DNA of 64,000 nt from Bog-473 sp963707835 (GCA_963707835.1 CAVPRI010000001.1:186001-250000); one strand, 5' to 3'. Positions 55,790 through 64,000 are shown, counted from the first letter of the stretch. A program made the numbers and translations. The notes: a model not told the origin generated them from the sequence alone.

Positions 55790-56545
55790 ATGGACCCCCT
55801 CCTCTGCTTCCCCACTGACCTTCCCGCCGAGGTCACCCTCGCGCTGCAGAGCGCAGGGCTCGGCCACCACGGGGTGGGCGGCGCCGACGAGGTGGCGGGG
55901 GCGGGGGCGGACGGACGGATCCCGGGCTACTCGGGCGCGCTGGTGGTCGCCGGCAACGACATGACGGCAGCGGTGGCCCTTTGCCGGCACCTGCGCCTGC
56001 GCGAGGTGCCCGTGACGCCGCTCCTCCTGGCCATCACCCCCGACCAGGTCGGCGAACTGCTGCTGCGCGACGACCTGTTCGATGACTTCTGCGTCCTGCC
56101 GGCCCGTCCCGAGGAGCTGGTGGCACGGCTCCAGCACCTCTTCTGGCGCACCGGACAGAGCATGCGACCCGACATCATCGAGTACGGCCCCCTGGTCCTC
56201 AACCTCGAGACCTATCAGGCCGCGGTGTCCGGCCGGGTGCTCGACCTGACCTACATGGAGTACGAGCTCCTGCGATTCCTGGCCGGCCACCCGGCCAAGG
56301 TCTTCACCCGCGAGACCCTCCTCAGCCGGGTCTGGGGGTACGAGTACTACGGAGGCGCGCGCACGGTCGACGTGCACATTCGCCGACTGCGGGCCAAGCT
56401 CGGCGAGGAGCACGCGCACCTGATCCAGACGGTGCGCTCGGTGGGCTACCGCTTCGGCCAGATGGCGTGGCACCCGGGGAGCGCAGCCCGCAGCGGGTCG
56501 GGTCCTGCCGCGGTGACACCCTCGGATCAGACCACCGGCGCGTAG
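55790..56545 (+). CDS. GlnR-like OmpR-family regulator with pseudo-receiver
   Basis: 251 residues from ATG 55790, 11 bp after glnA. The C-terminal winged helix is very similar to GlnR: VLDLTYMEYELLRFLAGHPA, VFTRETLLSRVWGYEYYGG and TVDVHIRRLRAKLG. The N-terminal receiver lacks the phospho-acceptor Asp: the beta-3 end reads ALVVAGND where GlnR has VILIDGRRD. This fits the atypical GlnR/pseudo-receiver class that does not use phosphorylation. It is the likely nitrogen regulator of the adjacent glnA, although no operator was identified. Confidence 0.8.
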   Translation: MDPLLCFPTDLPAEVTLALQSAGLGHHGVGGADEVAGAGADGRIPGYSGALVVAGNDMTAAVALCRHLRLREVPVTPLLLAITPDQVGELLLRDDLFDDFCVLPARPEELVARLQHLFWRTGQSMRPDIIEYGPLVLNLETYQAAVSGRVLDLTYMEYELLRFLAGHPAKVFTRETLLSRVWGYEYYGGARTVDVHIRRLRAKLGEEHAHLIQTVRSVGYRFGQMAWHPGSAARSGSGPAAVTPSDQTTGA

Positions 56546-56895
56546 GCCCAGGCCTCGACCTCTACCCGGGCAGAGAGGGGCAGCGCCGCCACCTGGACGG
56601 TGCTGCGCGTCGGGCGGTCACCCGTGAAATACTCCATCCAGACCTCGTTCACCGCCTCGAACTCGCCCATGTCGACGAGGAAGAGGGTGGTCTTGACCAC
56701 GTCGGGCAGGGTCGCCCCTTCGATGGCCAGCACCTCTGCCACGTTCTGCAGGGCTTGACGGAGTTCGGCGACCGTTCCGCCTGTTACCAGGGCGTTCCCA
56801 CCGGCGCCATCACGCGCCGAGCCGATCTGACCGGAGGCGATCACCCACTCGCCGACCCGGCGCACCGGGGAGTACGGACCGACTGTTGCACTCAT
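56527..56895 (-). CDS. RidA (YjgF/YER057c/UK114) family protein
   Basis: 122 residues from ATG 56895, chosen for the GAGAGGAGG site upstream and because longer starts add non-family residues. RidA landmarks: YSPVRRVGEWVIASGQIG, LRQALQNVAEVLAIEG and ARVEVEAWA at the end, with the conserved Arg in GDRPTRSTVQV. RidA deaminates reactive enamines/imines. Its ATG overlaps the upstream enzyme stop (ATGA). Its end overlaps the converging regulator gene by 19 bp. Confidence 0.85.
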   Translation of the reverse strand: MSATVGPYSPVRRVGEWVIASGQIGSARDGAGGNALVTGGTVAELRQALQNVAEVLAIEGATLPDVVKTTLFLVDMGEFEAVNEVWMEYFTGDRPTRSTVQVAALPLSARVEVEAWAYAPVV

Positions 56896-58622
56896 GTGGC
56901 CTCCTCTCGAGGGTCCGATGGTGCCACGTCCAGGCGTGGCGAGCGAGGGGCAGACCGCCTCGTCGGCCATTGCGCGAGCCGCCCCTCAGCCATCCACGCC
57001 GCCGCCAGCGCGGCCACGAAGACGGCATCGGAGCCGCAGACGGGCCACCCCTCCCCCGGGTGGACGCTCACGGTCACGTCGGGCAGGTCGCGCGCGGCGA
57101 GGATCCCGAAGGAACGCACGGTGAGATCGACCGGGCGGCCCCCGTCGTCGACGGCGATCCCCTCGCTCCAGACCAGACCCAGGGCCTGGTGGACGGCACC
57201 GACGACGTACGAGCGCAAGGTGACCTCGCACAGCACCTCCCCGGCCCAGACCTCGACGTCCACCCGACCGCGTCCTCCCTCCCCGGTCCGGACCTCGACC
57301 ACGGCGCGTCCGCCACCCGGCACCGCCACCTGGGCGCAGCCCACCCCGGCCGGGCACACGGGCGCGGCCACCACGGTCTGCGCGGCGAGGACCTCCGCCC
57401 AGGCTGCTCCCCGCAGGTCGGGCGCCACCGGAGGCCCCGCGACGTCCACCTGCTCGACCTCGACACCGGGGCACAGGGCCCGCACCCGGGCCACGGCCGG
57501 CTCGAGGTCCGCCGAGCCCGGGCTCCGGCCCAAACGGACCACACCGGTGCCGTCCGCCCGGAGCGCCAGGGCGAGCGGCGGCCGTTTGGGACCGCTGCGC
57601 ACGACGTCCTCGCGGCGCCACAACACCCGCACGACCCGACCCGAATCCTCCGCCAGGTCGCTGGCTCGCCCGGACACCGAGCTGTGTCGTTTCCCCCCGA
57701 AGGCCCCTCCGTTCCCCAACGGGTCCGCCGGCAGCCCGCCCGGCCGGCACCAGCTGGCGTCGGGCTCCACGTACGCCGGCTCGACCCACGTCGTCCGCAG
57801 GGTGAGCGCCCAATCCCCCTCGGGCAGATCCACGGGGTGCGAGAGGGGCACCGTGCTGTTGCGCCCCTGGATCCGACCGACCCGCGCCCGGGCCGCCCGC
57901 AGGCCCGGGTCGAGAGGCCCGTCCGCCCCCAATTGGACCAGGGCGTCCGATGGTGCGCCGTCGTCGGCGAACCCGCCGTCGCCGAGCACCACGTCGGTTC
58001 CCGAGCGCTGCATCGCCGACCCCTCGACCTCGGACCTCCAAGCTGCGAGCAGCGGATCCCGTACTCCCTCGCCGCCCACGAACGGGGGTGGGGGATCGGC
58101 CGAGCCGAGCACGCTGCACGCCGCGTCGACGATGGGCTGCCAGCCGGTGCAACGGCACAGGTGTGCCCGCAACGCCGACTCGACGTCGAGGCGCGAGGGC
58201 GGCGTCGCCCCGCCGGCCGCCTCCAAGGCGGTGAGCCGCATGATGATGCCGGGCGTGCAGAACCCGCACTGACTCGCTCCACGAGCGACGAACGCGTCGG
58301 CCCAGCGGCGACGGACCTCGGGATCGAGGCCCTCGAGGGTGGTCACGTGCCGTCCGGCGATGCGCCGGACGGGGGTGACACACGAGATCCTGGGGACACC
58401 GTCCACCCAGACCGTGCAGCAGCCGCACTGGCCCTGGGGACTGCAACCATCTTTGACCGACCGGCAGGAGAGCTGCTCCCGCACCGCGTCGAGCAACGAG
58501 ATCCCCTCGGGCACCGAGACGCCGACGCCGTTGAGGCGGAAGCCGACTGGCGGCCGATGGGGCTCCTCCGCTCGCCCGCCGGGGTGGCGCCCCTGTTCGG
58601 GGATGTGGGTGCTGTCGCTCAG
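56892..58622 (-). CDS. Compact [2Fe-2S]/xanthine-dehydrogenase-like fusion protein
   Basis: About 576 residues if a CTG at 58622 is used; no ATG, GTG or TTG occurs in frame until 58514, so the start is unclear and could hide a sequence error. Residues about 25-190 form the CoxS-type module: a plant-type [2Fe-2S] (SVKDGCSPQGQCGCCTVWVD) and a helical [2Fe-2S] (SQCGFCTPGIIM, HLCRCTGW). The remainder resembles scattered pieces of the CoxL/XdhB Mo-cofactor subunit (GNGGAFGGKRHSS, VRVLWRREDVV) but is about half the usual length. It may be a reduced or degenerate hydroxylase. It is coupled to RidA. Confidence 0.65.
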   Translation of the reverse strand: MSDSTHIPEQGRHPGGRAEEPHRPPVGFRLNGVGVSVPEGISLLDAVREQLSCRSVKDGCSPQGQCGCCTVWVDGVPRISCVTPVRRIAGRHVTTLEGLDPEVRRRWADAFVARGASQCGFCTPGIIMRLTALEAAGGATPPSRLDVESALRAHLCRCTGWQPIVDAACSVLGSADPPPPFVGGEGVRDPLLAAWRSEVEGSAMQRSGTDVVLGDGGFADDGAPSDALVQLGADGPLDPGLRAARARVGRIQGRNSTVPLSHPVDLPEGDWALTLRTTWVEPAYVEPDASWCRPGGLPADPLGNGGAFGGKRHSSVSGRASDLAEDSGRVVRVLWRREDVVRSGPKRPPLALALRADGTGVVRLGRSPGSADLEPAVARVRALCPGVEVEQVDVAGPPVAPDLRGAAWAEVLAAQTVVAAPVCPAGVGCAQVAVPGGGRAVVEVRTGEGGRGRVDVEVWAGEVLCEVTLRSYVVGAVHQALGLVWSEGIAVDDGGRPVDLTVRSFGILAARDLPDVTVSVHPGEGWPVCGSDAVFVAALAAAWMAEGRLAQWPTRRSAPRSPRLDVAPSDPREEAT

Positions 58623-58647
58623 GACGCGGTGGCCCGGAGGCCGCGGG

Positions 58648-59028
58648 TCAGCTGAAGGACGAGCCGCACCCGCAGGTGCGGGTGGCGTTCGGGTTGGTGA
58701 TGTGGAACCCGGCTCCTTGGAGGCCGTCGCTGTAGTCGAGCGTCGAGCCCGTGAGCAGGTCCGCGCTGGCGGCGTCGACCACGACCTTGACCGGCCCGAA
58801 CTCCTGTACGACGTCGTCGGCCAGGAACTCGGAGTCGAAGAACATCTCGTAGCTGTAGCCCGAGCAACCGCCTGGCTTGACCGCCACGCGCAGCGCCAGG
58901 TCACCGGTGGTCGGGTCGTCGGCGCGCTCCTTGTCGAGCAGCTCGGCCACCTTGGCGGCGGCCTCCTCGCTCAGAATGACCGGTGCCGGCTTCTTGCCGA
59001 TGTTCACAGACGTGGCGATGGACGTCAC
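58648..59028 (-). CDS. IscA/ErpA-type Fe-S cluster carrier
   Basis: 126 residues from GTG 59028, chosen because GAGGAGGAACA precedes it. The A-type carrier Cys set is visible: VKPGGCSGYSYEM and the C-terminal RTCGCGSSF. It hands [Fe-S] clusters to target proteins, which would include the [2Fe-2S] enzyme 26 bp downstream and the divergent Mrp ATPase. The TGA at 58648 is followed by the CTG-start candidate of the fusion gene. Confidence 0.9.
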   Translation of the reverse strand: MTSIATSVNIGKKPAPVILSEEAAAKVAELLDKERADDPTTGDLALRVAVKPGGCSGYSYEMFFDSEFLADDVVQEFGPVKVVVDAASADLLTGSTLDYSDGLQGAGFHITNPNATRTCGCGSSFS

Positions 59029-59204
59029 TGTTCCTCCTCGCGTGCCGGAGGTCTCCGGCACCGGCAACCCTCGGCGCCCTGTACGCCGTGGACGGCCGCC
59101 ATGTTACCGGGACACCGGACCAGACCAGCCCCAACAGCCGCGACGACGCACGGCATGACGGTGTCCCGGAGGGAAATCGCCGTCTCGCAGGTAGAATTCA
59201 CCCG

Positions 59205-60374
59205 ATGTCCCCCGATCCCTCCACTCGCCACGAGGAGGTCCGGGAACGCCTGCGTGCCGTCGTCGACCCCGAGCTGGGGGACACCATCGTGGACCTCGGC
59301 ATGGTGCGCCGCATCGAGGTGGACGACGCCGACGTCACGGTCGAGGTGGCCCTGACGGTGGCGTCGTGCCCGCTGCGGACCCAGATCGAGAGCGACGTGC
59401 GGACGAACCTGACCTCGCTCGGATGGGTCCGCTCCGTCGAGGTCACGGTGGCGACCATGGAGGCCGACGAGCGCGCCGCGGTGATGGCACGGGCGCGCTG
59501 GAAGGCCCGGGAGGACGCCCCCGAGACGGCGGTGGCGGCCCGCACCAGGGTGCTGGCCGTGGCGTCCGGCAAGGGGGGCGTCGGCAAGTCGTCGGTGACG
59601 GTCAACCTGGCCGTCGCACTGAGCCTGCGGGGGCTGACCGTGGGGATCCTCGATGCCGACATCTGGGGATTCTCGGTGCCGCGACTGCTCGGGATGGACG
59701 GCGAGGTCGAGGCCAGGGCCGGGAAGATGCTGCCGCTCGAGCGCCGTGTCGGCGCCGGAACCGTGCGGGTCCTCTCCATGGGCTTCCTGGCCGACGAGGA
59801 GCAGGCGATCATGTGGCGGGGCCTCGTCCTCAACCGGGCGGTCCAGCAATTCCTCCAGGACGTCGATTGGGGCGACCTGGATTACCTACTCATCGACCTG
59901 CCCCCCGGCACCGGTGACGTCCAGATGGGGTTGGCCCGCCTCCTACCGCGGACCGAGCTGCTGGTCGTCACCACTCCGCCCGTGGCAGCCCAGAAGGTGG
60001 CGGCGCGGGCGGCCGACATGGCCCGCAAGGGATACCTCCGCGTGGCGGGAGTGATCGAGAACATGAGCGACTTCACCTGCGAGCACGGGACCACCTACGC
60101 CCTCTTCGGCTCGGGAGGCGGGCAGCGACTGGCCCAGGGGCTCGGGGTCCCGCTGCTCGCCTCGATCCCCCTCCACCCTGACCTGGCTGCCGGCGGCGAC
60201 GTGGGCGAACCGGTCGCACTGCGGGGCGATGCCGACGAGCTCGGCGCCGCGTTCAGCGAGCTCGCCCGGGTGGTGGCCGAGGAGGTCGCGCCCCTGGTCG
60301 ACACCGGCGGCTGCTCGGCCCGCCTGCTGGCCAGGATGGAGGCGGCCGTCGGCGAGCAGGCTGACGCCGGCTGA
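59205..60374 (+). CDS. Mrp/NBP35 (ApbC) family P-loop ATPase
   Basis: 389 residues from ATG 59205. Residues 1-85 form a MIP18/DUF59 domain (LRAVVDPELGDTIVDLGMV). The P-loop domain has ASGKGGVGKSSVTVNLA (deviant Walker A), GILDADIWGFSVPRLLG and LPPGTGDVQMGLARLLP. It lacks the usual C-terminal CxxC (only one Cys, in SDFTCEHG), so direct Fe-S binding by the classic motif is doubtful. It is divergent from the IscA-type gene, and its stop directly abuts the converging Nudix stop with no gap. Confidence 0.9.
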   Translation: MSPDPSTRHEEVRERLRAVVDPELGDTIVDLGMVRRIEVDDADVTVEVALTVASCPLRTQIESDVRTNLTSLGWVRSVEVTVATMEADERAAVMARARWKAREDAPETAVAARTRVLAVASGKGGVGKSSVTVNLAVALSLRGLTVGILDADIWGFSVPRLLGMDGEVEARAGKMLPLERRVGAGTVRVLSMGFLADEEQAIMWRGLVLNRAVQQFLQDVDWGDLDYLLIDLPPGTGDVQMGLARLLPRTELLVVTTPPVAAQKVAARAADMARKGYLRVAGVIENMSDFTCEHGTTYALFGSGGGQRLAQGLGVPLLASIPLHPDLAAGGDVGEPVALRGDADELGAAFSELARVVAEEVAPLVDTGGCSARLLARMEAAVGEQADAG

Positions 60375-61334
60375 TCAAGTCCAGTCCGGGCCCGGGTATG
60401 GTCCCGGCGCGCCGACGGGACCTTCCAGGTTGGTCCGGAGCGAGGCGTCCCGGATGGCGTCGTTCAGCTCCCCGAGCATGGCCGGCTCGACCGGGCCCGA
60501 CAGCGAGGGCAGCTCGTACCCGGGCTCGCCCGGCTGCACCAACCGGAGTCCGTCGGCATCCGCCACGACACGCGGCTCGACGGTGGGGACCGCTCGCCGT
60601 GCGGCTGCCGCAGCCAGGAGCTCGGGCGCCGACCCGAAGCGAGTCAGCGTCTGGAGGGTGCGCACCGTGGGAACGATGAGGTCGATCTCGCCCGAGCGAT
60701 GGCGGGCGAGCGCGTCGGGCGGGGTGATCCACACAGCGGCGATCGTCTCGCCACGGCTCGACGGCGCAGCCTGGCCCACCGGGGCGCGGGCCAGGAAGAA
60801 CCTGGTGTCGTAGCGACGGGGCGAGCCCAATGGCGTGATCCAGCGGGCGAAGTACTCGACGTCGCCGACCAGGAGCTCGAGATGCTCGCCACGGCACATC
60901 TCGAGGAAGCTGCGGGTCCCGTCGTTGACCGCCTGGCGTCCCGCGGCAAGGCGCGCCCGCTCGTCGGGTCCTCCGGCCCACGGCGCCGGACCGGCCCCGC
61001 TCCGGCCGAGGAGGAGCCCGCACTCCTCGAAGGTCTCGCGCGCCGCGGCCACCCAGAAGGCCAGGCCTCCCGAGGCGACCCCGAGCACTTCGCTGGCCTC
61101 GGCATCGCTCCGTCCCCGGCACAGCGCCTCGGCCTCCGCACCTCCGTCGGAGGGGTCCACCGACCCTCCGGGGAACACGAATGCGCCGCCCACGAAGTCC
61201 GTGCGCAGGTGACGCTGGACCATGAGTACCTCGAGCTCCGCACCACCCGCCCCGCTCGGCGTGTCCCGGACCAGCACGACCGTGGCCGCCGCACGGAGAG
61301 GCACGGGGCCGGAGGCTGAACTGGCGAAAGTCAC
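60375..61334 (-). CDS. Nudix hydrolase of the NUDT19/RP2p-like type
   Basis: 319 residues from GTG 61334; longer frames run into the divergent DUF929 gene. The Nudix box is split by an insertion: GAFVFPGGSVDPSDGG, about 25 residues, then AARETFEECGLLLG. This long-insert form is typical of NUDT19/RP2p CoA diphosphatases, and the later LGSPRRYDTRFFLAR is common to them. It probably hydrolyses CoA or another nucleotide diphosphate. It converges on mrp with zero spacing. Confidence 0.8.
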   Translation of the reverse strand: MTFASSASGPVPLRAAATVVLVRDTPSGAGGAELEVLMVQRHLRTDFVGGAFVFPGGSVDPSDGGAEAEALCRGRSDAEASEVLGVASGGLAFWVAAARETFEECGLLLGRSGAGPAPWAGGPDERARLAAGRQAVNDGTRSFLEMCRGEHLELLVGDVEYFARWITPLGSPRRYDTRFFLARAPVGQAAPSSRGETIAAVWITPPDALARHRSGEIDLIVPTVRTLQTLTRFGSAPELLAAAAARRAVPTVEPRVVADADGLRLVQPGEPGYELPSLSGPVEPAMLGELNDAIRDASLRTNLEGPVGAPGPYPGPDWT

Positions 61335-61434
61335 CTGGTCGGATCGGCGGCGGGCCGGGGCATGCCGGCGAGGGTACCGGTGTCTTGCGGCGCCCCGAGA
61401 CGCGGGGTCCTCTTGGCTATCCTGACCCGGTCCC

Positions 61435-62343
61435 ATGAGCCAGCCCGGCCAGTCCGCCCCCGTGCCTGCGTCGGCGCCGTCGCTGCGCCGCCTGCCTCGT
61501 CGCTCCCTGGCGCTCGGCCTGATCGTGGTCGCCATCTGCCTGCTCGGCGCCCTGGTGCTCATCCGGGACAACACCGGTCCAAGTGGCACCTCGACGGTGG
61601 AGACCTTCAGCCCCGCCCCTTCCTCGCTGATCGCCTCGGTGACGTCCGTGCCCGCATCCGTCTTCGACACGATCGGGGTCACCTCACCGGTCGTCCCGGT
61701 CACCCCGCTGCAGCCGGTGCACCCCACGACCGCGGTCTGGACTGCGGGGGCGCCGGGCCCGGCCACGCGCCCGGTCGTCTACTTCTATGGCGCTGAGTTC
61801 GCGCCCTATCCGGCCGCCGAGCGCTGGCCCCTGATCCTGGCCCTCTCGCGGTTCGGGACCTTCGGCCAGCTGGGACTGATGCAGTCCAGCGGCAGCACGG
61901 CGTTCGCCGGGCTATCGACCTACACCTTCTGGCACGTGGACTATCGCAGCCGCTACCTCGACCTCCAAACGGTGGAGCGTTACAGCGCCCTCAACCCCAC
62001 GGGGGCCGCGTACCTGACCCTCGAATCACCCACGACACGACAGGCCGCCGCCACCGCGGCCTTGGGCGGCGGTGCCACTACCTTCGCCTTTCTCGATGTC
62101 GGTGACCGGTACGTCCTCGACGGTGCCGCCTTCTCCCCGGGATCCCTCAGCGGGCTCTCCCAGCAGCAGATCGCCGGGAACTTGAGCACGCCGGCCAGTC
62201 CCCTCACTCAGGGTGTGGTGGCGTCGTCGAACGAGATCACCGCCGCCATCTGTGCAGTCGACGGCAACCGGCCCAGATCGGTCTGCGACAGTCGCGGCGT
62301 GCTGGCGGCGGACGCCGCCCTCGGGATCAGCCCTCCCCGGTGA
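61435..62343 (+). CDS. DUF929 family thioredoxin-like membrane protein lacking CxxC
   Basis: 302 residues from ATG 61435. A basic N-terminus, one membrane helix (about 25-45) and an outer thioredoxin-like domain follow. The DUF929 core is present (VVYFYGAEFAPYPAAERWPL then LSRFGTFGQL), but the usual CPYC redox pair (GAEYCPYCAAERW) is replaced by APYP, so disulphide chemistry at this site is lost. Two other Cys remain near the C-terminus (ICAVDG, VCDSRG). It may be a non-redox paralogue. It is divergent from the Nudix gene. Confidence 0.8.
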   Translation: MSQPGQSAPVPASAPSLRRLPRRSLALGLIVVAICLLGALVLIRDNTGPSGTSTVETFSPAPSSLIASVTSVPASVFDTIGVTSPVVPVTPLQPVHPTTAVWTAGAPGPATRPVVYFYGAEFAPYPAAERWPLILALSRFGTFGQLGLMQSSGSTAFAGLSTYTFWHVDYRSRYLDLQTVERYSALNPTGAAYLTLESPTTRQAAATAALGGGATTFAFLDVGDRYVLDGAAFSPGSLSGLSQQQIAGNLSTPASPLTQGVVASSNEITAAICAVDGNRPRSVCDSRGVLAADAALGISPPR

Positions 62344-62411
62344 GCAGGAAGGTGAGCAGGAAACAGGGTGGACGTTGGCCCGGGGCCTGCGCCCCTCGAC
62401 GCCGTGGGCCC

Positions 62412-62669
62412 TCAGCTGGCCCGGCGGTCCAGCATGAGCTTGCGCTCGACCTCGTTCATGCCGCCCCAGATGCCGTGAGGCTCACGGATGCGGATGGCGT
62501 AGTCGAGGCACTCCGCCCGGACGTGGCACTGCTCGCAGATCCCCTTGGCACGCAGCTCACGTGCCGCCTTCTCGTCCTTGCGCTCGGCGTGTGGCGGCGG
62601 GAAGAACATTGCCGCCTGCGGTCCCCGGCAGGCTGCCTTCAGTTGCCACGTCTCTGATCCCTGGCGCAT
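62412..62669 (-). CDS. WhiB family regulator, divergent from ArsA-like pair
   Basis: 85 residues. Four Cys cluster ligands: KAACRGP, and GICEQCHVRAECLDYA, then the GIWGGMNEVERK turn. It lies divergently next to two ArsA-like ATPase genes. In mycobacteria whiB4 (Rv3681c) has the same position beside Rv3680/Rv3679, which suggests positional equivalence, but the sequence is not clearly WhiB4-like, so no symbol is given. Confidence 0.9.
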   Translation of the reverse strand: MRQGSETWQLKAACRGPQAAMFFPPPHAERKDEKAARELRAKGICEQCHVRAECLDYAIRIREPHGIWGGMNEVERKLMLDRRAS

Positions 62670-62811
62670 CTCACCCCCCGGCTCGGCGCTCTCGGCTTGG
62701 TCCCTTTGGTCAAGCTAGTGCCGGAGGCGGAGGGCGTTCAAGGGGTCTGACCGGCCTTTTCGCGGCAGATCAGGTCTCCCTGGCAGGGCCGCCCACTACG
62801 CTCAGCCCGGC

Positions 62812-63765
62812 ATGGACGTGGGGACCTTCTGCGCACAGAGCCGGGTCCTGATCGTCGCCGGAAAGGGTGGCGTCGGCAAGACCACCATGAGCGCGGCGCT
62901 GGCCCGGATGTCGGCCGACGCCGGAAGGTCGGTCCTGGTCGTCGAACTGGAGGGCAGGTCCGGGATCGCCGCGGCCTTCGGCGCCCACCGGGACCTCGGC
63001 TACGAGGAGGTGACGCTGGCCCACTTGGTGCGGGCCCGACGGCTCACACCGGACGACGCGCTGATCGAGTATCTCGAGGATCACGGCCTGCGGCGGATCT
63101 CGCGGCGCCTGGCTCATTCGGGCGTCCTCGACGTGGTGGCCACGGCCATTCCGGGCATACGCGACGTCCTGGTCCTGGGCAAGGTCAAACAGCTCGAGCG
63201 CTCCGGCGCAGCGGACCTGATCATCGTCGACGCCCCCGCCACCGGCCATGCCATCACCTTCTTGACCTCCGCGAGCGGACTGGTGGGTGCGGCCCGGGGC
63301 GGACCGCTGCGCTCGCAGGCCCAGGAGGTCGTCGAACTCCTGGCGGACCCGACCCGCTGCCGCGTGGTCCTGGTCACCGTGCCCGAGGAGCTGCCCGTCT
63401 CCGAGACGGTGGAGTCAGCCTTCACGCTCGAGGACAAGGCCGGGGTGCAGCTCGGCCCCGTGATCGTGAACGCATGCGACCGCAGACCAGTCGGCCTGGA
63501 CCGTCCGGCGGCCGAGGTGGCCACCGAGGCCGGAGTGACACTCGACCCGGATCACCTCGACGCGCTCGAGCGGGCCCGTCGATTCCGCCTGGAGCGCCAC
63601 GCCGTCTCGACCGAGCAGATCGAGCGCCTCCGCCGCGAGCTGCCCCTGCCCCATCTGGTCGTCCCGGCCCTCGGCACGGGCAGCATCGGTCCGGTCGAGA
63701 CGAAGACCCTCGCCGACGCCCTGGTCCACGCCCTGCACGCGCTTCCCGAGGAGGCGGCACCGTGA
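62812..63765 (+). CDS. ArsA/Get3-like ATPase, first copy
   Basis: 317 residues. Deviant Walker A VAGKGGVGKTTMSAALA, switch region LIIVDAPATGHAITFL, and a conserved Asn-Ala-Cys (GPVIVNACDRRP). There is no arsenite-binding Cys triad, so arsenic transport is unlikely; it belongs with the paired mycobacterial Rv3679/Rv3680 ATPases of the cell envelope/stress group. The second copy overlaps by GTGA, so the pair is coupled and probably hetero-oligomeric. Confidence 0.85.
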   Translation: MDVGTFCAQSRVLIVAGKGGVGKTTMSAALARMSADAGRSVLVVELEGRSGIAAAFGAHRDLGYEEVTLAHLVRARRLTPDDALIEYLEDHGLRRISRRLAHSGVLDVVATAIPGIRDVLVLGKVKQLERSGAADLIIVDAPATGHAITFLTSASGLVGAARGGPLRSQAQEVVELLADPTRCRVVLVTVPEELPVSETVESAFTLEDKAGVQLGPVIVNACDRRPVGLDRPAAEVATEAGVTLDPDHLDALERARRFRLERHAVSTEQIERLRRELPLPHLVVPALGTGSIGPVETKTLADALVHALHALPEEAAP

Positions 63766-64000
63766 GCGCGGCGGGACGGGAGCTGTCCCGCCTGGTCGAC
63801 CAGGGCACCGTGGTGGTGTGTTGCGGGGCCGGCGGCGTTGGGAAGACCACCGTGTCAGCCACCTTCGCCCTGGCGGCGGCGCGGTCTGGACGTCGCTCCT
63901 GCGTGGTCACGGTCGACCCGGCGAGGCGGCTGGCCGACGCTCTCGGCGTGAGCTCGCTGCCCAACACGCCAACCGAGGTGGAGGGCGACTGGCCGGGTCA
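63762..64000 (+). CDS. ArsA/Get3-like ATPase, second copy (partial)
   Basis: The first 79 codons of a gene that runs past the window end, starting at GTG 63762 overlapping the first copy's stop. The P-loop is CCGAGGVGKTTVSATFALAA, followed by VVTVDPARRLADALG, the standard ArsA N-terminus. The partner of the gene at 62812. The rest cannot be seen. Confidence 0.85.
   Translation, partial: MSAAGRELSRLVDQGTVVVCCGAGGVGKTTVSATFALAAARSGRRSCVVTVDPARRLADALGVSSLPNTPTEVEGDWPG

Noticed and set aside
62812..64000. Arsenite efflux system (ArsA)
   Set aside because: Neither ATPase shows the arsenite-binding Cys set and no arsB, arsC or arsR is nearby; a Get3-like envelope role fits better.

Overview
The window is high-GC DNA from an actinobacterium. 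Two WhiB proteins, a GlnR-like regulator beside glnA, a glutamine-dependent NadE, a TopA with a lysine-rich tail and a BTAD-type regulator point to Actinobacteria. The 'GYWLVASDGG' repeats and the DUF929 protein suggest Acidimicrobiia in particular; that placement is an inference.

Layout. (1) 1-2.6 kb, plus strand: the end of tatC, a small membrane protein, an amidohydrolase and a cupin. (2) 2.8-10.5 kb, minus strand: a cobalamin-riboswitch-controlled operon. It encodes a Tat-exported alpha/alpha-toroid protein with a repeat domain, a membrane-anchored DUF4430 (transcobalamin C-terminal-like) protein, the ECF transporter T, A and S subunits and a BtuF-like cobalamin-binding protein. The two exported proteins resemble the two halves of animal intrinsic factor/transcobalamin, so this looks like a split B12-capture system feeding an ECF importer. 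(3) 10.6-11.7 kb: a YihY/BrkB membrane protein. (4) 11.76-34.94 kb: a 23-kb genomic island in a tRNA-Thr(CGT) gene. The tRNA, integrase and Xis-like gene lie at the right end, and a displaced tRNA 3' half lies at the left end. Cargo: a cation exchanger, an ECF sigma/anti-sigma/molybdoenzyme/cytochrome b cassette, two MarR systems (one with ClC and Kef-type transporters), WhiB and HTH regulators, a pseudopilin, a phosphoesterase, an ABC binding lipoprotein, an arylsulfotransferase operon and a TetR. (5) 35-46 kb, minus strand: a BTAD/AAA regulator, holB, tmk, topA and H+-pyrophosphatase. (6) 46-50 kb: a KimA-like K+ transporter fused to an OB fold, divergent from two TrkA proteins. (7) 50-64 kb: a HAD phosphatase, a sigma-70 factor, nadE, glnA with a GlnR-like gene, RidA, a compact Fe-S/xanthine-dehydrogenase-like fusion, an IscA-type carrier, Mrp, Nudix, DUF929, WhiB and two ArsA-like ATPases.

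Caution: six otherwise well-conserved genes (ECF ATPase, ECF sigma, BTAD regulator, holB, hppA, HAD phosphatase) each carry one apparent single-base frameshift. Since holB is essential, consensus errors are more likely than six real mutations. I annotated each as one gene and gave the position of the break.
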